Positions 18,229 to 28,005 of a stretch of DNA of 64,000 nt are shown here, piece after piece. The notes below the pieces were generated by a model. That model was not told the DNA's origin. It did no database searches and worked only from the letters and a program-made list of their open reading frames with translations. This DNA comes from CBDFKF01 sp965248765 (GTDB lineage Bacteria > Pseudomonadota > Alphaproteobacteria > VGEJ01). A program made the translations under genes and the position numbers. The stretch is from NCBI GenBank assembly GCA_965248765.1, contig CBDFKF010000004.1, positions 2,356,001 through 2,420,000 of the forward strand. The letters run 5' to 3'. The number at the start of each line of letters is the position of its first letter. Within the stretch, counting starts at the first letter, position 1.

Positions 18229-19059
18229 TCAGACCGCGGCTTCGCCTGCACCGTCGGGCGATCTTCGTCCCAGGAAGTCCCTGAGCGCCTGCGCGCATTC
18301 CTCGCCGCGGGAAAGCGCGACGCCGTGGCGAGCGCCCGCCACGACATGTAGCTCAGCCCCCGGGATGGCCCGCAGCCGCTCGACCTGCGCCTCAACGGAG
18401 ACGAACGGGCTGTCATCGGGCGCCAGGATCAGGGTGGGTACGCGTATCTCGGGCAGGGCCGCGGTGAGATCCACTCGCACCAACATGTCGACCAGATCGA
18501 CACAGGCGTGCGGCGCGGCGCCGCGCTGGACGTCATGGAACCAGCGGTACGTGACCTCGCTCAGCTCTCCTTCGCGGAAGCGCAGCGCCATGAGCTTCTC
18601 GGACCACCCATCCATGCCAAGGGTGCCCACCTCATCGCGCAGGCCTTGTGCGCCGCCGATGGTGCCGCCGCGGTGTGCCGCCGCCACGGTCGTCAGCGTG
18701 CGCAGGGCCTGCGCATGGTTGGCCGCGAGATGAAGGCCCACGGTGCCGCCTGTCGATTCCCCGACAAAGTGGACCCGGTCCGCGCCGACCGCCGCCATCA
18801 CCGCGAGGACATCGCCGGCGATCTGCTCGATCGTCCATCCGGCCGCGCTCGCCGGCACGAACGATCGGCCGAAACCGCGCAGATCGGTGCGCACCACGCA
18901 ATAGCGGTCGACCAGCCCGGGCAGCCAGTTGACCCAAATATCGGAGTCAATGGCGAGACCATTGAGGAACAGGATGGTCTCAGGCGAGTCGTGCCAGGGC
19001 GGCACGATGTCGCAGACCTCGTAGTAGAGGTCGCCCTCCAAGCGCTCAAGCGTGGGCAT
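18229..19059 (-). CDS. alpha/beta hydrolase, 3-oxoadipate enol-lactonase-like
   Basis: A 276-residue alpha/beta hydrolase starting MPTLERLEGDLYYEVCD. The triad is visible as VHFVGESTGGTVGLHLAANH (Ser), LILAPDDSPFV (Asp) and VVAGARHGVALSRGEECA (His), with VVRTDLRGFGRSFVPASA at the cap entry. Resembles the PcaD/BphD-like branch. The ATG at 19059 has a GAGGAGA ribosome site; the frame opens slightly earlier. It sits next to the broken reductase gene and a VOC protein, possibly remnants of an aromatic-compound pathway (inference). Confidence 0.88.
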   Translation of the reverse strand: MPTLERLEGDLYYEVCDIVPPWHDSPETILFLNGLAIDSDIWVNWLPGLVDRYCVVRTDLRGFGRSFVPASAAGWTIEQIAGDVLAVMAAVGADRVHFVGESTGGTVGLHLAANHAQALRTLTTVAAAHRGGTIGGAQGLRDEVGTLGMDGWSEKLMALRFREGELSEVTYRWFHDVQRGAAPHACVDLVDMLVRVDLTAALPEIRVPTLILAPDDSPFVSVEAQVERLRAIPGAELHVVAGARHGVALSRGEECAQALRDFLGRRSPDGAGEAAV

Positions 19060-19205
19060 GGCGGTGTCTCCTCGCAACATTCATTGGCGACAGCGTATGC
19101 GCCGCCCGCTCGGGGGACGACCCGAAAATGCGGGGGCTTGCGGACACCGCGCTGAAACAGCGGCCGTGGCGACAGGTGACAGTCGAGCGGTGGCGGCGTG
19201 CCAGT

Positions 19206-21305
19206 TCAGAGTTCGAGGACGATGCCATGGTCGTCGCCGCAGCCTTGCGGGCCGGCGACCGAGCGGGGGGTGGCGCAGCAGAGCAGCACCTCATCATCCT
19301 CGTGGGGGCCGATCGGCTCTTCGAGGTAGTCGACCGCGCCACACTTGATGCGGGTGGCGCACGTGCCGCAGACGCCGGAGCGGCAAGAGAATGCGGGATC
19401 GAGTCCGGCATCCTCGGCCAAGTCCAATAGCGTGCCCTTGTCGGGCGACCACGGCACCGCGATGTCGGCTTCCGCGAAGTTCACCACCACCGGGCCATCG
19501 ACGGGCTCGCCGTTGACGGGGCGCCCCTTGGGTGCAGCATCGTGCTTCAAGACGGTCGCCGGCCCGAACGATTCGTAGTGGATGCGATCCTCCCGCACGC
19601 CGAGCCCGATCAGGCCGTCCTAGAGCGTCTGCATGAACGCCGCCGGCCCGCACAGATAGAAATCGTAGTCGTCGAACGGCAGCAGGCTCTTGAGGAGTGC
19701 GATATCGACATGGCCCTCGCTGTCGTGGGTCTCGCCCAGCCGGTCGGTCCCGGTTGGGCGGCTGTAGCGGATATGGGCGGTGAGCGAATCGTGCCGGTCG
19801 GCGAGCGCGCGCATAATGGTTGCCAAGTGCGTGGCTCCGGCCGTCTCGCGCGCCATGGATGAAGAAGGTGGGGCGGAAATACCGCGTGCGCAGCCCTTCG
19901 CTGGTGAGGAAGCTGGTCATGGCGATCATCGGCGTGATGCCGACGCCGGCGGAGATCAGGACGACCGGTCGGTCGCTCGTCTGATCGAGCACGAATTTAC
20001 CCCGCGGTGCCATCGCCTCGAGGCGCAAGCCCTCTCTCGCCCGGTCATGCAGGAAGGTCGAGACCAGCGCATTGCCCCCCTCGCGTTTGACTGACAGCCG
20101 ATAGCGGTCGGCGCCCGGCGCATTGGAGACGGTGTAGGTCCGCAGCAACGGTGCCTCGGCGCCCGGGACCGTCAGTCGGATCGGCAGGAATTGGCCGGGC
20201 TCATGGGTTGCCAGCGCCTTACCGTCAGCGCGACGCAAGTAGAACGATGAGATCGCCTCGCTCTCCGGTTGAATATCGACGATCTCGTAAGCGACGAACA
20301 CGTCACGCTTCTTCTCGGCGGCGATCGTCTCGGCTGCCTGGACCCAGCTCCCGGTGTGGTCGAGCATCGGCGAGTAGGTACCGAAGGCGAAGCGGAACGG
20401 TAGGCTCGCCTCGACGCGGATCACCTCGTCCGCACGGAACCGGATTAGGCGCTCGGCGCCGGCGAATGCCCGGACCTCTTCGCCGTCCCAGACGATCTCG
20501 GCCGCCCCGTCATGTACACGAGGTCGCCGGTTTCGAAGTCGACAAACAGGAAGCCGGCTTTGGGATTGAGCAGTATGTTGCCGACCGTGTTGAAGTGGTT
20601 GTTGCCCGAGAAGTCGGGGAAGGTGAAGGTCCGGTCATCGTCGACGCGAACGAATCCCGGCTTGCCGCCACGATGGGAGACATCCGCTCCCTGGGACGCG
20701 ACGTCTTGCCCGTCCCGGTAGGCGGTGGCGATGAACAGGGTATCAGCGCGTTCGATCAGGGCACGAGTCGGCGCATCGAAGCGATCGCCGCGCGTGATCG
20801 ACGGCTGCTCTGGCGTGCCGACCTCCCCCGGCTTGCGTTCGAACGTGCGTGTTTGAATGTATTGGGGGCAGTTGCCGAACGCCTGCTCGACGCCAATGAC
20901 GAAGCCATCGGTCGAGACACTCTCGATCCGCCCGGTAAGCCGGTTCCGCCGCCGCGCCGCCAGATCGATGCCCAGCACGCCGACGTCTGCACCCGGCTTC
21001 AACGTCACCAACGGCGGGTCCCCGGGCAACGGCCGGGCGGCGAGCTCGAGGCGGCGCGGCGCGGGGCTCGTCATGAACCCCGGCCGCCCCGCGACGAGGC
21101 TGGCCCATGGCCGCCCTCGAGAATCGACGGTGCCGATCAACGCGAACGGCAGTGCGCCATAGAATTCGCGGTGCTGGCCGGGCATGTGGTCGCGCACGAC
21201 CCGACGGGCGAAGGCTTCCATGTCCTTGTGGACACCGAGTCGCTCCTGCACCTGCCGCTCGCCGGCGTGGAAGGGGGAGTCGACGTGAGTCCAGCCCTCG
21301 CCCAT
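19206..21305 (-). pseudogene. PNPOx-like / FAD / 2Fe-2S reductase, broken in three places
   Basis: Reading across frames gives one protein of about 700 residues: an N-terminal pyridoxamine-phosphate-oxidase-like domain (MGEGWTHVDSPFHAGERQVQ to FETGDLVYMTG), then an FAD-binding ferredoxin-reductase domain (LLRTYTVSNAPGADRYRLSV), an NAD domain (LISAGVGITPMIAMTSFL, YDFYLCGPAAFMQTL) and a plant-type 2Fe-2S ferredoxin (CRSGVCGTCATRIKCG). Three lesions separate the parts: a frameshift near 20501-20509, a second near 19850-19858 in a GC-repeat, and an in-frame TAG at 19619-19621 after MQTL. Domain order matches a known reductase family. As sequenced it cannot make the whole enzyme. Confidence 0.85.
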
Positions 21306-21340
21306 GGGTCCTACTCCTATTCGGTTCCGCGTTGTCGCGC

Positions 21341-21751
21341 TCAGGCCACGGGCGCGATGAACTCCACGCGGATGCCGCCCGGAATGGCGCACATCAGGTG
21401 GCGCGTTGGCCCGCCGCCCAGCGATTCCGGCGCGAACTCCACCTCGACGCCATCGCTCGCGCTGAGCTTGTCGTGGAGCGCATTGAGGGCGTGCGCTCCA
21501 TCCACCTTGAGCGCGAAGTGGTGCAAGCCAATGAGGTTCTTGCGGTTGAACGGCACGGCGTCAGCCGGATTCTCGGCCTGCCACAGGGTAATCATAGTGG
21601 TGCCGTCGGTGAGGAAGACGGCGGGGTAGTCGGGAACCTCGCCGACCTCGGCGAAGCCCAAGGTGTCGATGAAGAAGGCGCGGGTGCGTACCAAATCGGG
21701 AACGGTCAGCCCAATGTGGTGGGCCCCTTGGGTGAGCGCTGCGTCTGACAT
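21341..21751 (-). CDS. VOC (glyoxalase/extradiol dioxygenase fold) family protein
   Basis: A 136-residue single VOC domain protein (MSDAALTQGAHHIGLTVPDL). The pattern shows the metal-binding-type HHIGL near the start, LGFAEVGEVPDYPAVFLTDG, a second LIGLHHFALKVD and a C-terminal Glu in GGIRVEFIAPVA. This matches glyoxalase/fosfomycin-resistance-like proteins; the substrate is unknown. The start at 21751 has an AAAGGAGA ribosome site. It lies 35 bp upstream of the broken reductase gene and is divergent from a LysR regulator, a common arrangement for regulated pairs. Confidence 0.9.
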   Translation of the reverse strand: MSDAALTQGAHHIGLTVPDLVRTRAFFIDTLGFAEVGEVPDYPAVFLTDGTTMITLWQAENPADAVPFNRKNLIGLHHFALKVDGAHALNALHDKLSASDGVEVEFAPESLGGGPTRHLMCAIPGGIRVEFIAPVA

Positions 21752-21899
21752 GGATCGTCTCCTTTGTTTGGATGGCACGACGTGGCTTCGCGGCCCGCGG
21801 CACCTCGTCGGCCACCGTCCCCACCAATTTGGTATTTTTGCGCGGTGAGCTGAATAGTCACAAAAGACAACATATTATTCTTGACAGAGAAATAATCCG

Positions 21900-22799
21900 A
21901 TGGATCGTCTACAAACCATGACGGCGTTCGTCAGCGTGGCTGAGCAGGCTGGTTTTGCGCCCGCGGCCCGCCGTCTCAACCTGTCACCGCCCTCAGTAAC
22001 GCGGGCGGTAGCCGAACTCGAGGCGCGGCTCGGTGCCCGTCTTTTTCACCGGACTACCCGCTCGGTGCGCCTGACTGACGCCGGCGAGCGTTATCTTGCC
22101 GACTGCCGCGCCGTCCTCGCCGCGATCGAGGAGGCAGACCGGCACGCCGCCGGACTCCATGCCGAACCCCGCGGCACGGTCACGGTGACGGCCCCGGTGC
22201 TGCTCGGCCGCATGGTGCTGGCGCCGGTCCTGCTCAATCTGTTGGACCGCTACCCCGACATCGCGCTCATGACCATGTTCGTCGACCGGGTCGTCCACAT
22301 GTTCGAGGAGGAAATCGACGTCGCCGTGCGTGTCGCCGAGCTCCCCGACTCATCGCTCTCAGCGATCCGCATCGGCAGCGTGCGCCGCGTGCTTTGTGCA
22401 TCGCCGCACTACCTGGCGGCGCGCGGGCGCCCCCGCATCCCAACCGAGCTGGCGGGCCATGCAACCATCTATTTCGTGAACATGACGCCCGGTGGTGAAT
22501 GGAATTTCTATGAGGGCCGCCGCAGCCACGCCTTCCGACCGCAAGCCCGCCTGCGGCTCAACAATGCCGATGCCGCCATCACCGCCGCGGTGGCTGGTCG
22601 CGGCATCACCCGCGTGCTGTCCTACATGATCGCACCGGAGCTACGGTCGGGAGAGCTCGAGATCGTGCTGGACGACTACGGACCGCCCGCGGTGCCCGTC
22701 CACATCGTCCACAAGGAGGCCGGCCAGACCTCCGCGCGCGTCCGTGCGGTCGTCGATCACCTGGTCGAAGGCCTGCGAAACGACCCCGGCCTCGGATAG
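21900..22799 (+). CDS. LysR family transcriptional regulator
   Basis: A 299-residue LysR-type regulator. The N-terminal winged helix-turn-helix is MDRLQTMTAFVSVAEQAGFA / AARRLNLSPPSVTRAVAELE / LGARLFHRTTRSVRLTDAGE, followed by a substrate-binding domain of the DsdA/AmpR type (GTVTVTAPVLLGRMVLAPVL). It is divergent from the VOC gene with a 148-bp intergenic region containing AT-rich stretches, so it probably controls the VOC/reductase genes. The inducer is unknown. Confidence 0.93.
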   Translation: MDRLQTMTAFVSVAEQAGFAPAARRLNLSPPSVTRAVAELEARLGARLFHRTTRSVRLTDAGERYLADCRAVLAAIEEADRHAAGLHAEPRGTVTVTAPVLLGRMVLAPVLLNLLDRYPDIALMTMFVDRVVHMFEEEIDVAVRVAELPDSSLSAIRIGSVRRVLCASPHYLAARGRPRIPTELAGHATIYFVNMTPGGEWNFYEGRRSHAFRPQARLRLNNADAAITAAVAGRGITRVLSYMIAPELRSGELEIVLDDYGPPAVPVHIVHKEAGQTSARVRAVVDHLVEGLRNDPGLG

Positions 22800-22844
22800 C
22801 AACCCGCCAGCGAACAAAGAGACGGCGACGGCCCTCGTTATCTG

Positions 22845-23213
22845 CTATGGCGCGCGCACGATCCCCGTAATCGGGCTGAAGGTCCACACGCTGAGGGCGG
22901 ACGCGAGGGCATCGCTCATGTTCAACTTGGGGCGGGCTTCGCGAAACGTCTGGAGCGCGATCTCTGCGCTCTCGGCCTCCATCTCGTAGATGGCGAGATA
23001 GCGGTGGTCACTTTCGCCGTAGGCCCGGCTGCCCTTTTCCTGTTCCGACAGAATGCCTATCAACTGGGCGTCGGCGAGCTTGAAACGCTGTGCCGAGACG
23101 AAACCGGGGATCTCGACGACCTCCCGCAGATGCACGTTCGAATACCACTCGTTGTACTCGTCCTCCCGGCCCTCGACCAGGCTGCTCAGAACGACAAGAA
23201 TATGACGTCCCAC
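22845..23213 (-). CDS. DUF4286/EthD-like small protein
   Basis: A 122-residue ferredoxin-like-fold protein with the pattern ILVVLSSLVEGREDEYNEWY and VHLREVVEIPGFVSAQRFKL, then HRYLAIYEMEAESAEIALQT. This is the dimeric alpha+beta barrel seen in DUF4286/EthD-type proteins. These often sit with degradation genes. It converges on the LysR gene. No catalytic function can be stated. Confidence 0.75.
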   Translation of the reverse strand: MGRHILVVLSSLVEGREDEYNEWYSNVHLREVVEIPGFVSAQRFKLADAQLIGILSEQEKGSRAYGESDHRYLAIYEMEAESAEIALQTFREARPKLNMSDALASALSVWTFSPITGIVRAP

Positions 23214-23298
23214 ATCACGCTCCTCTCGGATAGCAGGAACGGACGGCCCCGCTCCACGCCATAGGATCGACGCGTGAGCGTCGTGCCTCGCTCAAAGC

Positions 23299-24474
23299 CT
23301 AGCTTAGGCCCTCAATGTTGTTGAACTTCTGCAGGATGCCGGTGGCCGCGAGGTAGCTGTTGGTGTCATCGAGCGGCGGCAGTAGCTGCACCTTGCCTTC
23401 CGCGTCGTAGTACTTGTCGACCGTGTCGCGGGTCAGCACGATCTGCGGGCACTTGGTCAGCGGCGGCAGCGTTACGCCGTCGAGAATCGCCGCCACCATC
23501 GCGATCAGGTATTGCCCCCAATGTGTCGCGAACACCGAGCCCTCGGCTACCCAATGCGGGTTGGTGCGGAGCTCGCCGAGCGCCGCGACCGAGCCGCCGA
23601 GGCCGGCGACGATCGTGTTGTCCTGGCGGTTGGCCTCGGTGATCGCCCGCCAGGCACCGAGCGTCGAATCGTCGTTGACCGAGTAGAGCAGGACCTTGCG
23701 GTCGGCCGACAAGGTCTGTAGGGCGTTCTTGACCGCGGTATAGCTCTGCTCCAGGACACCGCCGCCGTCGACCTGGATACCGGTGTCGCCGATGGTCGTG
23801 GTGGTGGCCGTGATCTCGTCGGGTGCGATCTGGGTCATGCCGTCCATCGTCTGGGCGGCGGTGACGTAGAAGTAGCGGACGCAATCGTTGACCTCGACGC
23901 CGGCGGCCGAGGCCTGGATGATGATCACCGTGGTGTCGGCGCCCGACCAGCCCTTGGCCTTGGCAAGCGGCACGACCACGTTGGCGGTGTCGGTGCCGAT
24001 CTCCTGGTTGACCAGGTTGAACCAGTGGCCGCCGGGGATCGGCACGTTGATGGCGACGAACGGCACGCCGGCATCGTCGAACAGTCGCTTGATGGCCGGG
24101 CCGATGCCCTCAACACCGTTGTACTCGAGGATCACGTCCGGCTCGTCCTGGACCATCAGCCGAGCGTTAGCCATCGTCTTCTCGGCGTCGAATTCGTTGT
24201 TGTAGCGCTTGAACTCATAGCCGGCGACCTCAGCAGCGTGCTGAACGCCGTTGCCGAGCTGGACGAACAGCTCGCCGGTCTCGAGCACGTTGGCGAAGCT
24301 GACCCGGATTTTGTCCTGGGCTCCGGCCCGCCTGGCGCGCGCGGCCACAAGGCTCGCCGCCGCTGGCACTGTGAGCCCGAGCGCCGTCAGGCGTTGGATC
24401 ATTTCCCGACGCGAGAGCCGTCCTTGCCGCGTGTCGCCGGAATGCTCGCTGTTGTTTCGATACTGATCGTCCAT
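23299..24474 (-). CDS. sugar ABC transporter substrate-binding protein
   Basis: A 391-residue periplasmic binding protein of the Peripla_BP_4 (ribose-type) family. The N terminus has a Tat-like signal (RLSRREMIQRLTALGLTVPA ... RARRAGAQ). Mature domain motifs include FDAEKTMANARLMVQDEPDV, VPFVAINVPIPGGHWF and LYSVNDDSTLGAWRAITEAN. It is the first gene of a minus-strand operon with a permease and an ATPase (36 and 13 bp gaps). The ligand is probably a sugar or polyol; it cannot be specified. Confidence 0.9.
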   Translation of the reverse strand: MDDQYRNNSEHSGDTRQGRLSRREMIQRLTALGLTVPAAASLVAARARRAGAQDKIRVSFANVLETGELFVQLGNGVQHAAEVAGYEFKRYNNEFDAEKTMANARLMVQDEPDVILEYNGVEGIGPAIKRLFDDAGVPFVAINVPIPGGHWFNLVNQEIGTDTANVVVPLAKAKGWSGADTTVIIIQASAAGVEVNDCVRYFYVTAAQTMDGMTQIAPDEITATTTTIGDTGIQVDGGGVLEQSYTAVKNALQTLSADRKVLLYSVNDDSTLGAWRAITEANRQDNTIVAGLGGSVAALGELRTNPHWVAEGSVFATHWGQYLIAMVAAILDGVTLPPLTKCPQIVLTRDTVDKYYDAEGKVQLLPPLDDTNSYLAATGILQKFNNIEGLS

Positions 24475-24510
24475 GTTGACTTCCCCTGTGTGTTGCTGTT
24501 ACGCCGGCGG

Positions 24511-25482
24511 CTATTGGCCCGCCACGACCGCGCGCAGTCGGCCAAAGCCGACGGCGAGCAGGAGAATAGCGCCGGTTGCGATCTGTTGATAGAAGGCAGG
24601 CATCATCATCAGTGCCATGCCGTTGGCGATGGTGCCCAGCACCAGCACGCCGATCAGGGTCCCGCCGACGCCGCCGACACCACCGAACAGGGCGGCGCCG
24701 CCGAGGATGACCGCGGCGATCGAGGTGAGCGCCGCATTCGCGCCGACCGTCGCAGAGCCGGCGAGCAGCTGGCTCGAAACCACCACCCCGGCGAAGGCCG
24801 CGAGCGCCGCGCACAGGATGTAGATCAGGATCGTGATCTCATCGACACGCAGTCCGGTCAGCCTGCTGGCCTCGCGGTTGCCGCCGATCGCATAGATGCG
24901 GCGGCCGAATAGCGTGTAGCGCATCGCCGCCGCAATCACGGCGCTCAAGGCGACGAGTACAATGACGTAATACGAGATGCCGCCGTAGGTGCGCTCAGCG
25001 AGGATGCCAGCGTCGAGGTTCTTCATCGGAATGGTGACGCCGTTCGAGAGCGTGTAGGCGACGCCTGCGGCGATCGAGAGGGTGCCAAGCGTGGCGATCA
25101 GCGGATTGATGCCGACCTTGGTGACGAGGAGTCCATTGGCAAGGCCGACGGCGGCCCCAACACCGATCACCAGCAGGATCGCAAGCGGCGTCGCGAGCCC
25201 GGCGTTTGAGAAGATGACGAACGCCACGGCGCCGAGCGGCACCACGCCGCTCACCGAGAGATCGAAGCCGCCTGAGACGATGGCGAGCGTCTGGCCGAGG
25301 GCGACGATGCCGATGACCGTGACGTTGGTGAGGATGTTGAGCGAGTTCGAGTAGCTGAAGAAGTGATCCGTGGCGAAGGCGAAGAAGATGGTGACGCCGA
25401 TATAGAAGGCGCCGATCCCAAAGAACTGCGCGCGCGTCGAGAGCCACCGGCTCTTGACCGAGGCTCCCTCCTCGGCACTCAT
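24511..25482 (-). CDS. sugar ABC transporter permease (RbsC-like)
   Basis: A 323-residue membrane protein with eight to ten hydrophobic segments, of the BPD_transp_2 family. The characteristic glycine-rich stretches GFDLSVSGVVPLGAVAFVIF, GLLVTKVGINPLIATLGTLS and AIGGNREASRLTGLRVDEIT (EAA-like loop contacting the ATPase) are present. It lies between the binding-protein and ATPase genes and is probably co-transcribed with them. Confidence 0.93.
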   Translation of the reverse strand: MSAEEGASVKSRWLSTRAQFFGIGAFYIGVTIFFAFATDHFFSYSNSLNILTNVTVIGIVALGQTLAIVSGGFDLSVSGVVPLGAVAFVIFSNAGLATPLAILLVIGVGAAVGLANGLLVTKVGINPLIATLGTLSIAAGVAYTLSNGVTIPMKNLDAGILAERTYGGISYYVIVLVALSAVIAAAMRYTLFGRRIYAIGGNREASRLTGLRVDEITILIYILCAALAAFAGVVVSSQLLAGSATVGANAALTSIAAVILGGAALFGGVGGVGGTLIGVLVLGTIANGMALMMMPAFYQQIATGAILLLAVGFGRLRAVVAGQ

Positions 25483-25495
25483 CTGCGCCGCACTA

Positions 25496-26272
25496 TCAAT
25501 GCAACTGCGCCAGATCCTCAGGCGTCTCCTCTTCGGGGAGCTTGCCGAGGATGATCATGCCGAGGACCTGGTCCTTGGTGACCTCGCTGGTGCGACGGGT
25601 TCCCACCTGCTGCCCGTTCGACATCACCGTGATTCGGTCTGACATATCGAACACATCGTGCAGATCGTGGCTGATCACGAACATGCCGATGCCTTCGGCC
25701 TTGAGGCGAAGTACAAGGTCCTTGAAAACGCCAGTCTCCCGGTGCCCAAGCGCCGCGGTCGGCTCGTCCATCACCAGGACCCTTGCGTTGAAATGGAGGG
25801 CCCGGGCGATGGCGATCGACTGACGCTGGCCGCCCGAGAGGCTCAAGACCGGCTCCTTCAGCGTGGTGAAGTTGGGGTTGATGCGACTGATGACGCTGCG
25901 CGCGGCACGCTCCATGGCCGTGTTGTCGAGGGTGCCGTAGCGGGTGATCATTTCACGCCCCATAAAGACGTTCGCCGCCGAGTCCAGGTTGTCGTGCAGC
26001 GCCAGATGCTGGTAGAGGGTTTCGATACCGTGGTGCCTAGCATCGCGCGGGTTGTTGATGGTGACTTGTTCGCCGTTAACGTAGATCTCGCCGCTATCCA
26101 TCAGGTAGGCGCCTGACAGGATCTTGATCAGCGTCGATTTCCCGGCACCGTTGTGGCCGACGATCCCCACCACTTCGCCGGGCTCAACCGCGATCGAGAC
26201 ATCTTCGACCGCGTGAATGCCGCCGAAGGTCTTGTAGATGTGGCGCATCTCGACGAGCGGCGTTGCGGCCAT
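25496..26272 (-). CDS. sugar ABC transporter ATP-binding protein
   Basis: A 258-residue ABC ATPase starting MAATPLVEMRHIYKTFGGIH. Walker A is GHNGAGKST, the signature LSGGQRQSIAIARALHF and Walker B VLVMDEPTAALG, followed by the switch histidine in VISHDLHDVFDMSDRI. It is a single-domain ATPase (about half the size of RbsA/MglA), so it should function as a homodimer, as in FrcA-type systems. The next 340 bp (26273-26612) hold no gene I can recognise; the transporter promoter is not there because the operon reads leftward from the binding protein. Confidence 0.93.
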   Translation of the reverse strand: MAATPLVEMRHIYKTFGGIHAVEDVSIAVEPGEVVGIVGHNGAGKSTLIKILSGAYLMDSGEIYVNGEQVTINNPRDARHHGIETLYQHLALHDNLDSAANVFMGREMITRYGTLDNTAMERAARSVISRINPNFTTLKEPVLSLSGGQRQSIAIARALHFNARVLVMDEPTAALGHRETGVFKDLVLRLKAEGIGMFVISHDLHDVFDMSDRITVMSNGQQVGTRRTSEVTKDQVLGMIILGKLPEEETPEDLAQLH

Positions 26273-26635
26273 GCGCCGGGCCTCCCTGACCAAGCTTTGC
26301 CGGCTTCAGGCACATGCCCGCCGCGCGGTGCAAGCGGCGCCTCCACGATGCACCGCCCGGGGGTTCCTTGCCGCTGCGGCGCCGGCTTCCTCCGGCCGCG
26401 GAGCATGGCGTAATCCGCGCCGCCGGGCAAGCGGAAGGCGCCGGCCGGCGGTGAGGTTTTGTTCCGCAGCGGTGTGATCGATGCACGGGATTCCACGGGG
26501 GTGGTGCACTACCATGGCATGGGGAACTCAGGCCATCACGGGCGCGTCCCATGCGAGGACCAAGCGGACCGACTGAGGTGGCCTCGGTTTGTCGGACAGC
26601 TTGGCGGCTTGATTAAGGTGTATTCCAGTTGTCGT

Positions 26636-27571
26636 TCATGCCGCCAGAATCCCTTTGAATCGATCTCCTTGCCGTTGTTGTTGCGCCTGTGGGGATGTGG
26701 GCAAGGCACGTAGCGGCTTGTCCATCATATCCACAGGCGGGGCGCCGCGGTAGGCCTCGGCCGGCGTTTTCCCCCCGAGCGCCGAGTGCGGCCTCTCGGT
26801 GTTGTAGAAGTCGATCCACTCGCCGATGACGCGCCGGGCCTCGAAGCCGTCGGCGAGCTCGCGCAGATAGACGGCCTCGTATTTGAGCGAGCGCCACAGC
26901 CGCTCAATGAAGATGTTGTCCAGGCACCGGCCCCTGCCGTCCATCGAGATCCGGATGCCGGCCTCCCGCAAGCGCCCGGTGAAGGCGAAGCCGGTGAACT
27001 GGCTGCCCTGGTCGGTATTGAAGATCTCCGGCGTGCCATGGCGGGCCAGCGCCTCGTCGAGCGCGTCTGTGCAGAAGCCCGCATCCAGGGTGTTCGACAG
27101 ACGCCAAGCCAGCACATGCCGGCTGGCCCAGTCCATGATCGCCACCAGGTAAAGAAAGCCGCGCCGCACCGGGATGTAGGTGATGTCGGCGCACCAGACA
27201 TGGTTCGCCCGCTCGATCATCAAGCCTCTGAGCAGATAGGGGTAGACCCGGTGCTCGGGATGCGGATCGCTGGTGCGCGGCGCCCGATAGATCGCCTGAA
27301 GCCCCATCAGGCGCATCAGACGACCGGCCCGGCGACGACCGATGCGCACGCCCTCGCGGCGCAGATGACGGACCATCTGACGGGCGCCGTAGAACGGATA
27401 TTTCAGGAACAACTCATCAATGCGCCGCATCAGCGCCAGGGTCTCCGGGCTCTCGCCCTTGGGCGTGTAATAGAGCGAGGAGCGTCCGATCGACAGCAAA
27501 CGGCATTGACGGCTCAAGCTCAGCGCCCGGTGAGCGCACATCACCATCGTTCGCCGCTCGGACCGGCTCAT
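26636..27571 (-). CDS. IS3 transposase OrfB
   Basis: A 311-residue integrase-core transposase (rve domain). The DDE residues appear as HVWCADITYIPVRRGFLYLV (D), IFNTDQGSQFTGFAF (D) and SALGGKTPAEAYRG preceded by WRSLKYEAVY (E). Upstream, the HTH_21 region includes YPFYGARQMVRHLRREGVRI. It is normally made as a fusion with OrfA by a -1 frameshift at the T6 run at 27590-27595. Confidence 0.93.
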   Translation of the reverse strand: MSRSERRTMVMCAHRALSLSRQCRLLSIGRSSLYYTPKGESPETLALMRRIDELFLKYPFYGARQMVRHLRREGVRIGRRRAGRLMRLMGLQAIYRAPRTSDPHPEHRVYPYLLRGLMIERANHVWCADITYIPVRRGFLYLVAIMDWASRHVLAWRLSNTLDAGFCTDALDEALARHGTPEIFNTDQGSQFTGFAFTGRLREAGIRISMDGRGRCLDNIFIERLWRSLKYEAVYLRELADGFEARRVIGEWIDFYNTERPHSALGGKTPAEAYRGAPPVDMMDKPLRALPTSPQAQQQRQGDRFKGILAA

Positions 27572-27848
27572 CGACCGGACCCTCGAGACAAAAAATCCCC
27601 TCCACCGTCAACTCGCCGATCTTCGCGTGAAGATCACGGATCTCGCTCTCATGGTCCCCACGGCGGCGCTCGCCCCCGTTCGAAAACACCTCGCCAAGAC
27701 CATCGATCGCCTGGCGCTTCCATGTGCTCACCTGGTTCGAATGAACCTGGTGCTTCGAGGCAATCTCCTGAAGCGTCCGGTCGCCACGAAGCGCCTCAAG
27801 CGCGATCTTCGCCTTCAGCTCCCCGGAAAACCTGCGTCTCCTGCTCAT
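27417..27848 (-). CDS. IS3 transposase OrfA
   Basis: A 143-residue frame whose first 85 residues are the OrfA helix-turn-helix protein (MSRRRRFSGELKAKIALEAL, ASKHQVHSNQVSTWKRQAID). The natural shift site is A TTT TTT G at 27590-27596, where a -1 slip enters OrfB. Residues past this point in the zero frame are not conserved. Intact, so the element may still be active. Confidence 0.85.
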   Translation of the reverse strand: MSRRRRFSGELKAKIALEALRGDRTLQEIASKHQVHSNQVSTWKRQAIDGLGEVFSNGGERRRGDHESEIRDLHAKIGELTVEGIFCLEGPVDEPVRAANDGDVRSPGAELEPSMPFAVDRTLLALLHAQGREPGDPGADAAH

Positions 27849-27887
27849 CGCGTATCCCTCCTCAGTCGGGGGAATACACCTTAAACG

Positions 27888-27907
27888 CGCACCTTCGGTG
27901 CTAACTC
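27888..27907 (+). other. 20-bp att-like sequence, left copy
   Basis: CGCACCTTCGGTGCTAACTC, containing the small palindrome GCACC/GGTGC. The identical 20 bases occur inverted at 61275-61294, in the same position relative to an integrase start. Candidate recombination core or element end. Confidence 0.5.
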
Positions 27908-28005
27908 ATTGAGGAAGGGTTGTTTTTCTCTCCCGTCAAGGCCTGCCAGGAACGGATTCCGCAACTGTCTGTTCCCCGGCTGCAACCGGAACCGGGAGAA
28001 AAGAC

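Larger units (their letters stand above)
26613..27884 (-). mobile_element. IS3 family insertion sequence
   Basis: Complete IS of about 1.27 kb bounded by 14-bp inverted repeats TTAAGGTGTATTCC at 26613-26626 and its complement at 27871-27884. It carries the two overlapping frames of the IS3 family. No clear target-site duplication is visible, which may reflect rearrangement at the right end, where an integrase remnant begins at once. Confidence 0.9.
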
